NCBI GenBank assembly: GCA_037974665.1
Contig: CM075783.1
Coordinates: 44,105,818-44,169,817 of the forward strand
Origin: Ehretia macrophylla
Lineage: Eukaryota; Streptophyta; Magnoliopsida; Boraginales; Ehretiaceae
DNA length: 64,000 nucleotides
Direction: 5' to 3'
A program made the position numbers and the translations under genes. The notes under the pieces were generated by a model. That model did no database searches, was not told where the DNA came from, and worked only from the letters and a program-made list of their open reading frames with translations. This document shows positions 9,101 through 21,894 of this stretch, piece after piece. Positions within the stretch are counted from its first letter, which is position 1, and each line of letters opens with the position of its first letter.

Positions 9101-12100
9101 GTTGTCATACCCAAGATGCCGTGGGATTCGGTAACAGAAATATGATGGATTAGGTTATCATCCTTTTCGCGGCTCACGACGTACGATCAGGGACGGAAAA
9201 CAGTGCAATAGAAGAAAAGTGTCACGAAACTGAAGAAAACATTCAATTTTGGGCTCCGAATATAGGCGCAACCGAGCAGTCTTGCTGGCCCCGTCGTAGA
9301 GCTCTCGAAGTGCTTTCCAACTGTATGTTGTGCACCGTGTAACTACTTACAGATCAAAAGTTATGGGCACCGAAGCGACGGATACCAAGTCACAAGACCC
9401 ATGGCCTCGGTTTGCGGGCCCAGCCTCTACGTGAAGCTAAGTTGTCTTGCCCAAGGTGTCGTGGGATTCGATAATAGAAATGTGATGGACTACGTTGTCG
9501 TCCTTTTCGCGGGTCCTGACGTACGATCCGGAACGAAAAAACAGCGCAAAAGAGAAAAGTATCCCGAAACTTATAAAAATGTTCAATTTTGGACTTCAAA
9601 AACAAGCGCAGCTGAGCAGGGTTTCTGCCCCCGTCATAGAGCTCTCGGAGAGCTTTCCAACGGTATGTTGTGCGCCGCGTAACTCCTTACGGATCAAAAG
9701 TTATGGGCACCGGAGCGACAGAGACCTGGTCCCAAGCCCCACGGCCTCAGTTTGCGGGCCCAACCTCTACGTGAAGCGAAGTTGTCTTGCCCAAGGTGCC
9801 GTGGGATTCACTAATAGAAATGTGATGGATTCGATTGTCGTCCTTTTCGCGGCTCACGACAAACGATCCGGGATGAAAAAAATAGCGCAAAAGAAGCAAG
9901 TGTCCCGAAACTGATGAAAACGTTCAATTTTGGGCTCCGAAAACTTGCGCAGCTGAGCAGGCTTGCTTGCCCAGTCGAAAAGCTCATCGAGAGCTTTTCA
10001 ACGGTAAGCTGTGCGCCGGGTAACTCCTTACGGATCAAAAGTTAAGGGCACCGGAGACACGCAGACCTGGTCCAAAGGCCCACGCCCTCGGTTTACGGGC
10101 CCAGCCTCTACGTGAAGTGAAGTTGTCTTACCCAAGGTACCGTGGGATTCGGTAATAGAAATGTGATGGATTAGGTAGTCGTCCTTTTCGCTGCTCACGA
10201 CGTACGATCCGGGGCAAAAAAATAGCCCAGAAAAGAAAAGTGTCCCAAAACTAATGAAAACGTTCGATTTTGGGCTCCGAAAACTAGTGCTGCCGAGCAG
10301 GCTTGGTGCCCCCGTCGAATAGCTCTTGGAGAGCTTTTCAACGGTATGTTGTGCACCACGTAACTCCTTACGAATCAAAGTTATGGGCACCGGAGCGACA
10401 GAGACTTGGTCACAAGCCCCGCGCCCTCGGTTTGCGGGCCCAGCCTCTACGTGAGGCGATGTTGTCTTGCCCAAGGTGCCGTGGGATTTGGTAAAATAAA
10501 ATGTGATGAATTTGGTTGTCGTCCTTTTTGCGGCTCACGACATACCATCCGGGACAGAAAAACAGTGCAAAAGAAGAAAAGTATCCCGAAACTGATGAAA
10601 ACGTTCGATTTTGGGCACCGAAAACAGAAGCAACTGAGCAGTCTTGCTGCCCGTCATAGAGCTCTCAGAGAGATTTCCAACGGTGTGTTGTGCGCTGCGT
10701 AACTCCTTACAGATCAAAAGTCACGGCCTCGGTTTGTGGGCCCAGCCTCTACATGAAGCGAAGTTGTCTTGCTGAAGGTGTCGTGGGTTCGGTAATAGAA
10801 ATGTGATGGATTAGGTTGTCGTCCTTTTTGTGGCTCACGACGTACGATCCGAGACGAAAAAAGAGCGCAAAAGAAGAAAACTGTCCTGAAATTGATGAAA
10901 ATGTTCAATGTTTGGCTCCAAAAACTAGCGCAGCCTAGCAGGCTTGCTGCCCCCGTCATAGAGCTCTTGAAGAGCTTTCCAACGGTATGACGTGGGCCGC
11001 GTAACTCCTTACGGATCAAAAGTTATAGGCACCGGAACGACAGAGACCTAGTCCCAAGCCCCACGACTTCAGTTTGCGGACCCAGCCTCTACGTGAAATG
11101 AAGTTTTCTTGCCTAAGGTACCATGGGATTCGATAATATAAATGTGAAGGATTAGATTGTCGTCCTTTACGTGGCTCACAACGTACAATCCGGGATAGAG
11201 CGCAAAAGAAGAAAGTGACACAAAATTGATGAAAACGTTAGATTTTGGGCTCAAAAAACTTGTGCAGCCGAGCAGACTTGCTTCCTCGGTCGAAGAGCTC
11301 ATCAAGACCTTTCCAACGGTATGCTGTGCGTCGCGTAACTCCTTACGGATCAAAAGTTATGGGCACCGGAGCAACGGAGACCTAGTCCCAAGCCCCACAA
11401 CCTCGGTTTGCGGGCCTAGTCACTACGTGAAGTGAAGTTGTCTTGCCCAAGGTGCCATGAGAGTCAGTAATAGAAATGTGATGGATTAGGTGGTGGTCCT
11501 TTTCGCGCCACACGATGTACAATCCGGGATGAAAAAACAGGGCAAAAAAGAAAAGTGTCCCGAAACTAATAAAAACGTTCGATTTTGGGCTCCGAAAACT
11601 AGTACAGCCGAGCAGGCTTGGTGCCCCCGTCGAATAGCTTTTGGAGAGCTTTTCAACGGTATGTTGTGCGCCACGTAACTCTTTACGAATCAAAGTTATG
11701 GGCACCGGAGCGACGGAGACCTGGTCACAAGCCCCGCGCCCTCGGTTTGCGGGCCCAAACTCTACGTGAGGTGATGTTGTCTTGCCCAAGGTGCCATGGG
11801 ATTCGGTAAAATAAAATGTGATGAATTTGGTTGTCGTCCTTTTCACTGCTCACGACATACGATACGGGAAGGAAAAATACCGCAAAAGAGGAAAAGTGTC
11901 CCGAAAATATTGAAAATGTTTGATTTTGGGCTCCAAAAACAGGCGCAGCCGAGCAGGCTTGCAGCCTTGGTCGAAGAGCTCTTGGAGAGCTTTCCAACGG
12001 TATACTGTGCGCCGTGTAACTCCTTACGGATCAAAAGTTATAGGCACCGAAGCGACGGAGACCTAGTCACAAGCCCAATGCCCTCGGTTTGCTGGCCCAG

Positions 12101-15100
12101 CCTCTACGTGAAGTGAAGTTGTCTTGCCCAAGGTGGCGTGGGATTCGGTAATAGAAATGTGATGGATTAGGTTGTCTTCCTTTTCGCGGCTCACGACGTA
12201 CGATCCGGGATGAAAAAACAACGCAAAAGAAGAAAAGTGTACTGAAACTGATAAAAATGTTCAATTTTGGGCTCCAAAACTAGAGCAGCCAAGCAGGCTC
12301 GCTGCCCCCGTCGTAGAGCTCTCGAAGAGCTTTCCAACGGTATGCTATACGGCGCGTAGTTCCTTACGAATCAAAAGTTATGGGCACCGGAGCGACGGAG
12401 ACCTGGTCCCAAGCCCCACGGCCACGGTTTGCGGGCCCAGCCTCTACGTGAAGTGAAGTTGTCTGGCGCAAGGTGCCGTGGGATTCGATAATAGAAATGT
12501 GATAGATTAGGTTGTCATCCGTTTCGCGGCTCACAACGTATGATCCAGAATGGAAAAACAGCGCAAAAGATTAAAAGTCTCCCAAAACTAATGAAAACAT
12601 TCAATTTAGGGCTCCAAAAACTTGCACAGCTAAGCAGGCTTGTTGCCCCCATTGAAGAGTTCTTGGAGAGCTTTTCAACGGTATGTTGTGTGCCGCGTAA
12701 CTCCCTACGGATCAAAATTTATGGGCACTGGAGCGACGGAGATCGGGTCCCAAGCACCACGGCCTCAGTTTACGGGCCCAGCCTCTACGTGAAGCGAAGT
12801 TGTCTTGCCCAAGGTACTATGGGATCCAGTAATAGAAATGTGATAGATTAGGTCGTCGTCCATTTCGCGGCTCACGACGTACGATCCGGGACGAAAAAAT
12901 AGCACAAAAAAGAAAAATTTCCCAACACTCATGAAAATGTTCGATTTTGGGCTCCCGTGGGATTCAGTAATAAAAATGAGATGGATTAGGTTGTCATCCT
13001 TTTCGCGGCTCACGACGTACGATCCGGGACGGAAAAACAACACAAAAAAGAAAAGTATCATGAAACTGATGAAAACGTTCGATTTTGGGATACAAAAACT
13101 AGTGCAGCCAAGCATGCTTGGTACCCCTGTCGAATAGCTATTGGAGAGCTTTCCAACTGTATGCTGTAAGCCATGTAAGTCCTTACGAATCTAAAGTTAC
13201 GGGCACCGGAGCGACGGATACCTGGTCACAAGCCCCACGCCCAGGGTTTCCGGGCCTAGCTTCCACGTGAAGCGATGTTGTCTTGCCCAAGGTACGATGG
13301 GATTTGGTAATAGAATTGTGATGGATTAGGTTGTCATACTTTTTGTGGTTGACGCCGTACGATTCGGGACGAAAAAATAGGGCAAAAGAAGAAAAGTGTC
13401 CTCAAACTAATGAAAAGGTTAAATTTTGGGCTCTGAAAATAGGCGCAGCCGAGCAGGCTTTCTGCCCCCATCGAAGAGCTCTTGGAGAGCTTTCTAATGG
13501 TATGCTGTGCGCCGTGTAACTCCTTACGGATCAAAAGTTATGGGCACCGGAACGACGGAGACCTGGTCCCAAACCCCACGGCCTCGATTTGCAAGCCCAG
13601 CCTCTACGTGAAGCGAAGTTGTCTTGCCCAAAGTGCTATGGGATTTGGTAATAGAAATGTGATAGATTAGGTCGTCGTCCTTTTCGCGGCACACGACGTA
13701 CGATCCGGGATGGAAAAATAGCATAGAAGAAGAAAAGAATACCGAAACTGATGAAAATGTTCAATTTTTGGCTTCGAAAGCTAGCCAAGCTAAGCAGGCT
13801 CGCTACCCCAGACGTAGAGCTCTCAGAGAGATTTCCAACGGTATGCTGTGCGTCGCGTAACTCCCTACGGATCAAAAGTTATGGGCACCGGAGCGACGGA
13901 GACCGGGTCCCAAGTCCTATGGCCTCAGTTCGCAGCCCAGCCTCTACGTGAAGCGAAGTTGTCTTGCCCAAGGTGCCGTAGGATTCGGTAATAGAAATCT
14001 GATGGATTAGGCTGTCATCCTTTTCGCGGCTCCCAACGTACGATCCGGGATGAAAAAATAGCACAAAAAAGAAAAATTTCCCAACACTAATGAAAATGTT
14101 TGATTTTGGGCTCCGAAAACTAGCACAGCCGAGCAGGCTCACTGCCGCCGTCGTTGAGCTCTCAGAGTGCTCTCCAACGGCATGCTGTGCGCCGCGTAGT
14201 TCGTTATGAATCAAAAGTTATGGGCACGGGAACGACGGAGTGCTGGTCCCAAGCCCCATGCCCTCGGTTTGCGGGCACAGCCTCTACGTGAAGCGAAATT
14301 GTCTTGCCCAAGGTGCCATGGGATTCGGTAATAGAAATGTGATGGATTAGGTTGTCGTCCTTTTCGTGGCTCACGACGTACGATCCGAGACGACAAAACA
14401 GCGCAAAAGAAGAAAAGTGTCCCAAAACTGGTGAAAACATCAGATTTTGGGCTCCAAAAACTTTCGCAGCCGAGCAGGCTTACTGCCCCTGTCGAAGAGT
14501 TCTTGGAGAGCTTTCCAATGGTATTCTGTACGCCGCGTAACTCCATACGGATCAAAAGTTATGGGCACCGGAGCGACGGAGACCGAGTCCCAAGCCCTAC
14601 GGCCTCGGTTTGCGGCCCCAGCCTCTACTTGTAGCAAAGTTGTATTGCCCATGGTGCCATGGGATTCGATAATAGAAATGTGATAGATTAGGTCGTTGTC
14701 TTTTTTACGGCTCACGACGTACGATCCAGGACGGAAAAACAGTATAAAAGAAGAAAAGTGTCTCGAAACTAATGAAAACTTTCTATTTTGGGCTCCAAAA
14801 ACTGGCGCAGCCGAGTAGGCTTGCTTCCACCGTCGTAAAGCTCTCAGAGGGCTTTCTAACGGTATGTTGTGCGCCGCGTAACTCCTTACGGATCAAAAGT
14901 TATGGGCACCAGAGCGACAAAGACCAAGTCCCAAGCCCCACGCCCTCGGTTTACGGGCCCAGCCTCTACGTGAAGCGAAGTTGTCTTGCCCAAGGTGCTG
15001 CGGGATTCAGTAATAGAAATGTGATGGATTAGGTTGTCGTCCTTTTCGCGGCTCACGACGTACGATTCGGGACGAAAAAACAGCATAAAAGAATAAAAGT

Positions 15101-18100
15101 GTACCGAAACTGATGAAAAAGTTTGATTTTGTGCTTCGAAAACTAGCCCAACCAAGCAGGCTTACTACCCCTATCGTAGAGCTCTCGGAGAGCTTTCCAA
15201 CGGTATGCTGTGCCCCGCGTAACTCCCTACGGATCAAAAGTTATGGGCACCGGAGCGATAGAGACCTGGTCCTAAACCCCACGGCCTCGGTTTGTGGGCC
15301 CACCTCTACATGAACCGAAGTTGTCTTGCCCAAGGTGTCGTGGGATTTGGTATTAGAAATGTGATGGATTAAGTTGTCGTCCTTTTCGCAGCTCACGACG
15401 TATGATCCGGGATCGAAAAACAGGGCAAAAGAATAAAAGTATCCCGAAATAGATGAAAATGTTCAATTTTGGGCTCTGAAAATAGGCGCAGCCGAGCAAG
15501 CCTGCTGCCCTCGTCGTAGAGCTCTAGGAGAGCTTTCCAACGGTATACTATGCGCCGTGTAACTCCTTACGGATCAAAAGTTATAGGCACCGGAGCGACG
15601 GATACCTAGGCACAAGCCCCACGCCCTTGGTTTGCGGGACCAGCCTCTATGTGAAGTGAAGGTGTCTTGCCAAGGTGCCGTGAGATTCGGTAATAGAGAA
15701 GTGATGGATTAGGTTGCCGTCCTTTTCGAAGCTCACGATGTACGATCCAGGAAGAAAAACAGCGCCAATGAAGAAAAGTGTGCCGAAACTGATGAAAACG
15801 TTCGATTTTAGGCTCCGAAAATAGGCGCAGCAAAGCAGGCTTGGTGCTGCCGTCGTAGAGCTCTCGAAGAACTTTCCAACGGTATGTTGTGCGCCGCGTA
15901 ACTTCTTACGGATCGAAAGTTATGGGCACCGGTACGACGGAAACCTAGTCCCAAACCCCACGGCCTCGATTTGCAAGCCCAGCCTCTATGTGAAGCGAAG
16001 TTGTCTTGCCCAAGGAGCCATGGGATTCCATAATAGAAATGTGATGGATTAGGTTGTCCTACTTTTCGCTGCTCATGACGTTCGATCCGGGACGAAAAAA
16101 CATAATAAAATAGAAAAATGTCCCGAAACTGATGAAAACGTTCGATTTTGGGCTCCGAAAACTAGCGCAGCTGAGCAAGCTCGCTGCCGCTGTCGTAGAG
16201 CTCTCGGAGAGGTTTCCAACTATTTGCTGTGCGCCGTGTAATTCCTTTCGAATCAAAAGTTATGGGCACCGGAGCGACGGATACCTGGTCACATGCCTCA
16301 CGCCCTCAGTTTGCTGGCCCAGCCTCTACGTGAAGTGAAGTTGTCTTGCCCAAGGTGCAGTGGGATTCGTTAATAGAAATGTGATGGATTAGGTTTTTGT
16401 CTTTTTCGCGGCTCACGACGTACGATCCGGGACGGAAAAATAGCGCAAAAGAAGAAAAGTATCCCAAAATTGATGAAACGTTCAATTTTGGACAATAAAA
16501 ACAGGCACAGCCTAGTAGGCTTCCTGCCCACGTCGTAGAGCTCTTGGAGAGCTTTCCAACGGTATGTTGTGCGCCGCGTAACTCCTTACGGATTAAAAGT
16601 TATGGCCACCGGAGCAACGGAGACCAATACCTAAGCCCCACGGCCTCGTTTTGCAGGCCCAGCCTCTACGTGAAGCGAAGTTGTCTTGCCAAAGGAGCCA
16701 TGGGATTCAGTAATAGAAATATGATAGATTAGGTTGTCATCCTTGTTGCGGCTCACGAAGTACGATCCGGGACGAAAAAACAGCGCAAAAAAAGAAAAGC
16801 GTCCGGAAACTGATGAAAACGCTTGTTTTTGGGCTTTGAAAACTAGCGCAGCTGAGCAAGCTTGCTGCCCCCATCATAGAGCTCTTGGAGAGCTTTCCAA
16901 CAGTTTGATGTGCGCCACGTAACTCCTTACGGATTGAAAGTTATGGGCACCGGAGCAACGAAGACCTTGTCTCAAACCCCACTGCCTCAGTTTGCCGGCC
17001 CAGCCTCTACGTGAATCGAAGGTTTCTTGCCCAAGGTACCATGGGATTCGGTAACAGAAATGTGATGGATTAGGTTGTCGTCCTTTTCACGGTTCACGAC
17101 GTAAGATCCGCGACAGAAAATCAGCATAAAAGAAGAAAAGTGTCCCGAAACTGATGAAAACATTCTATTTTGAGCTCCAAAAATAGGCGCAGCCGAGCAT
17201 GCTTGCTACCCCTTTCGTAGAGCTCTCGGAGAGCTTTCCAACTGTATGTTGTGGGCCACGTAACTCGTTATGGATCAAAAGTTAGGGGCATCGGAGCAAC
17301 GGAGACCTGGTCCCAAGCCCTACGGCCTCGATTTACGGGCCCAGCCTCCACGTGAAGTGAAGTTGTCTTGCCCAAGGTATCGTGGTGTTCGGTAATAAAA
17401 ATGTGATGGATTAGGTTGTCATCCTTTTCGCGGCTCACGACGTACGATCCAGGACAGAAAAAATAGCGCAAAAGAACAAAAGTGTCCTCAAACTGATGAA
17501 AATGTTCAATTTTGCTCTTCGAAAACTTGCGCAGTCGAGCTGGCTTGTTGCCCCCATCGAAGAGCTCTTGGAGAGCTTTCCAATAGCATGTTGTGCGCCT
17601 TGTAACTCCTTACGGATCAAAAGTTATGGGCACTGGAGCAACGGAGACTGGGTCCCAAGACCCACGGCCTCAGTTTACGGGCCCAGCTTCTACGTGAAGT
17701 GAAGTTGTCTTGCCCAAGGTGCCATGGGATTTGGTAATAGAAATGCGGTGGATTAGGTTGTCCTTTTCGTGGCTCATGACGTACGATCCGGGACGAAAAA
17801 ATAGCGTAAAATAAGAATAGTGGCCCGAAACTGATGAAAACGTTCGATTTTAGGCTCCGAAAATAGGCGTAGTCGAGCAAGCTTTCTGCCATCGTAGAAT
17901 GGCTCTCAAAGAACTTTCTAACTGTATGTTGTGCGCCGTGTAACTCCTAACAGATCAAAAGTTATGGGCACCGAAGTGATGAAGACCTGGTCACAAGCCC
18001 CACACCCTCGGTTTGCGGGCCCAGCCTTTACATGAAACAAAGTCGTCTTGCCCAAGGTGCCGTGGGATTCAGAAATAGAAATGTGGTGGATTTAGTTGTT

Positions 18101-21100
18101 GTCCTTTTCGCGGCCAACGACTTACGATCCGGGACGGTAAATTTGCATAAAAAATAAAAGTGTCCCAAAAATGATGAAAATGTTAGATTTTGGGCTCCGA
18201 AAACAGGCGCAGCCAAGTAGACTTTCTGCCCCCGTTGAAGAGCTCTTGGAGAGCTTTCCTACTGTATGTTGTGCGTCACGTAACTCCTCACGAATCAAAA
18301 GTTATGGGCACCGGGGCGACGTAGACCAGGTCATAAGCCCCACGCACTCGGTTTGCGGGCCCAGCCTCTACGTGAAGTGAAGTTGTCTTGCCTAAGGTAC
18401 CATGGGATTCAGTAATAGAAATGTGATGGATTAGGTTGTCGTCCTTTTCGTGGCTCACGACGTACGATCCGGGATAAAAAAAACATCGTAAAAGAGGATA
18501 AGTGTCCCAAAACTGATGAAGATATTTGATTTTGGGCTCCAAAAACATGCACAACCGAGCAGGATTGCCACACCCATCGTAGAGCTCTCGGAGAGCTTTC
18601 CAACGGTATGTTGTGCGTCGCGTAACTCTTTACGGATCAAAAGTTATGGGCCAGCCTCTACGTGAAGCGAAGTTGTATTGCCCAAGGTCCGTGGGATTCG
18701 GTAATAGAAAAGTGATGGATTAGGTTGTCGTCCTTTTTACGGCTGACGATGTACGATCCGAGATTGAAAAACAGCGCAAAAGAAGAAAAGTGTCCCAAAA
18801 CTGATGAAACCGTTCAATTTTGGGCTCCAAAAACTTACGCAGCCGAGCAGGCTTGCTGCCCCCGTCAAAGAGTTCTTGGAGAGCTTTCCAACGGTATTCT
18901 GTGTGCTGCGTAACTCTTTACAGATCAAAAGGTATGGGTACCGGAGCGACAGAGACCTGGTCCTAAGCCCCACGGACTCGGTTGCGGGGCCAGCCTCTAC
19001 GTGTGGCGAAGTTTTTTTGCCCAAGGTGCCATAGGATTCGGTAATAGAAATGTGATAGATTAGGTCGTCGTCCTTTTCTCGGCTCACGGCGTACTATCCG
19101 GGACAGAAAAATAGCATAAAAGAAGAAAAGTATACCGAAACTGATGAAAATATTCAATTTTGGTCTCCGAAAACTAGTGAAGCCGAGCATGCTTGGTGCC
19201 CGCGTCGTAGAGCTCTCGAAGAGCTTTCCAACGGTATGTTCTGCGCCGTGTAACTCCTTATAGATCAAAAGTTATGGGCACCGGAGCGACAGAGATCGGT
19301 TCCTAAACCCCACGGCTTCGGTTTGCGGGGCCAGCCTTTACGTGAACTGAAGTTGTCTTGCCCAAGGTATAGTGGGATTCGATAATAGAATTGTGATGGA
19401 TTAGGTTGTCATTCTTTTCGCGGCTCACGATGTACGATTCGGGACCCAAAAACAGTGCAAAAAAAGAAAAGTGTCCCAAAATAGATAAAAATGTTCGATT
19501 TTGGTCCCCTAAAACTTGTGCAGCCGAGCAAGCCTGCTGCCCCCGTCGAATAGCTCTTGGAGAGCTCTCCAATGGTATGTTGTGGGCCGCGTAACTCCTT
19601 ACGGATCAAAAGTTATAGGCACTAAGCGACGGATACCTGGTCACAAGCCCCACGCCCTCGGTTTGCTGGCCCAGCCTCTACGTGAGGTGAAGTTGTCTTG
19701 CCCAAGGTGCTGTGGCATTCAGTAATAGAAATGTGATGGATTAGGAAGTCGTCTTTTTCGTGGCTCATGACGTACGAGCCGGGACGAAAAAATAGAGCAA
19801 AAGAAGAAATGTGTTCCGAAATTGATGAAAACGTTCGATTTTGGGATTCAAAAATAAGGGCAGCCAAGCATGCTTGATGCCCACATCGTATAGCTCTCGA
19901 AGCGCTTTCCAACTTTATGTTGTTTGCAGCGTAACTCCTTACGGATAAAAAGTTATCGGCATCGGAGCGACAGATACCTGGTCACAAACCCTACGGCCTC
20001 AATTTGCAGGCCCAGTCTCTACGTGAAGCGAAGTTGTCTTGCCCAAGGTGTCGTGGGATTCGGTAATAGAAATGTGATGGATTAGGTTATCGTCCTTTTC
20101 GCGGCTTACGACGTATGATCCAGGACGGAAAAACAACGCAAAATATGAAAAGTTTCCCAAAACATATCAAAACATTCGATTTTGGGCTCCGAAAACTAGT
20201 GCATTCGAGCAAGCTCGCTCCCCCCGTCGTAGAGCTTTCCAACAGTATGTTGTGCGCCACGTAACTCCTTACGAATCAAAAGTTATAGGCACCGGAGCGA
20301 CGGAGACCTAGTCCCAAGCCCCACGGCCTCGGTTTAAGGGGCCAGCCTCTACGTGAATTGAAGTTGTCTTGCCCAAGGTGCCATGGGATTCGATAATAGA
20401 AATGTGATAGATTAGGTTGTCCTTTTTGCGGCTTACGACGTACGAACCAGGACGAAAAAACTGCGCAAAAGAGGAAAAGTGTCTTAAAATTGATGAAAAT
20501 GTTCGATTTTGGGCACCGAAAACTTTCATAGCAGAGTAGGCTTGCTGCCCCCATTGAAGAGCTCTTGGAGAGCTTTTCGACAATATGCTGTGCGCCGTGT
20601 AACTCCTTACGGATAAAAAGTTATGGGCACTGAAGCGACGGAGACCGGGACCCAAGACCCACGGCCTCGGTTTGCGAGCCCAGCCTCTACGTGAACCGGA
20701 GTTGTCTTGACCAAGGTTCCGTGGGATTCGATAATAGAAATAAGAGAGATTAGGTTGTCATCCTTTTCGTTGCTCATGACGTACGATCCGGGACGGAAAA
20801 ACAACCCAAAAAAGAAAAGTGTCCCGAAACTGATGAAAACGTTCGATTTTCAGCTTCGAAAATAGGCGTAGCTGAGCAGGCTTGCTTCCCCTGTCAAAGA
20901 GCTCTTAGAGAGCTTTCCAACAGTATGTTGTGCGCTACGTAACTCTTTATGGATCAAAAGTTATGGGCATTGGAGCGACGAAGATTTGGTCCCAAGCCTC
21001 ACGCCCTCGGTTTGCGGGCCCAGCCTCTACGTGAGGTGAAGTTGTCTTGCCCAAGGTACCGTAGGATTCGGTAATAGAAATGTGATGGATTAGGTTGTCG

Positions 21101-21894
21101 TCCTTTTCGTGGCTCACGACGTACGATCCGGGACAGAAAAACAGCGCAAAAGAAAAAAAGTATCCCAAAACTAATGAAAACATTCGATTTTGGGCTCCGA
21201 AAATAGGCACAGCCGAGCAGCTTTGCTGCCCCCGTTGTAGAGCTCTTGGAGAGCTTTCCAACGGTATGTTGTGTTCCGCGTAACTCCTTGCAGATCAAAA
21301 GTTATGGGCACTCGAGCGACGGAGACTAGGTCCCAAGCCCGACGCCCTCGAGTTGCAGGCCCAGCCTCTATGGGAAGTGAAGTTGTCTTGCCCAAGGTGC
21401 CATGGGATTTGGTAATAGAAATGTGATGGATTAGGTTGTCGTCTTTTTCGCTGCTCACGACGTATGATAGGAAACGAAAAAACAACGCAAATGAAGAAAA
21501 GTGTCCGGAAATTGATGAAAACATTAGATTTTGGGTTCCGAAAACAGGCACAACTTAGCAAGCTTGTTACCCCCGTCATAGAGCTCTCAGAGAGCTTTCC
21601 AACAATATGCTGTGTGCCGTGCAGCTCCTTACGGATCAAAAGTTATGGGCAGCTGAGAGACGGAGACCTGGTCCCAAGCCCCGCGCTCGTGGTTTGTGGG
21701 CCCAGCCTCTACATGAGGTGAAGTTGTGTTGCCCAAGGTGTTGTGGGATTCGGTAATAGAAATATGATGGATTACGTTGTCGTCCTTTTCATGGTTCACG
21801 ACATACGATCTGGGACGGAAAATCAGCGTAAAAGAAGAAAAGTGTCCCAAAACTGATCAAAATGTTCGATTTTGGGCTCCAATAACAGGCGCAG
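6117..21894 (-). repeat. 341-bp 5S-spacer-derived satellite array, about 47 monomers
   Basis: This is an uninterrupted head-to-tail run of the short monomer. Recurrent landmarks in order within a monomer are TAGGTTGTCGTCCTTTTCGC, CACGACGTACGATCCGGGA, GAAAACGTTCGATTTTGGG, CGCAGCCGAGCAGGCTTG, GAGCTCTCGGAGAGCTTTCC, GCGCCGCGTAACTCC, ATCAAAAGTTATGGGCACC, GGGCCCAGCCTCTACGTG and GGTAATAGAAATGTGATGG. Neighbouring monomers differ at many positions. Internal deletions are visible near 6267, 10721, 12955 (about 207 bp lost), 18650 and 20231. No gene is present. The array is cut at 21894 by a solo LTR. Confidence 0.93.
7300..11850 (-). repeat. Four-monomer higher-order register in the satellite
   Basis: Rare sequence variants recur at about four monomer lengths. 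GAGTGATAGAGACCTGGCC with CACACGGCTTTGG occurs at 7673 and 9033 (offset 1360). AGAAGCAAG with GAGCTCATCGAGAGC occurs at 8531 and 9892 (offset 1361), and a weaker relative lies near 11200. GTAAAATAAAATGTG follows the CCGTCGAATAGCT variant in both members of a pair at 10491 and 11806 (offset 1315, which becomes about 1361 after allowing for a 40-bp and a 6-bp deletion between them). The register is about 1.36 kb and the pairs are far from identical, so it is an old amplification. Confidence 0.65.

Noticed and set aside
12955-12990. Short monomer at about 12850-12987 as a separate repeat family
   Set aside because: It is an ordinary monomer with about 207 bp deleted. Both sides of the junction match the consensus.
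6117-21894. Direct repeats as a possible CRISPR array
   Set aside because: The whole 341-bp unit repeats with no unique spacers, and the sequence is eukaryotic satellite.
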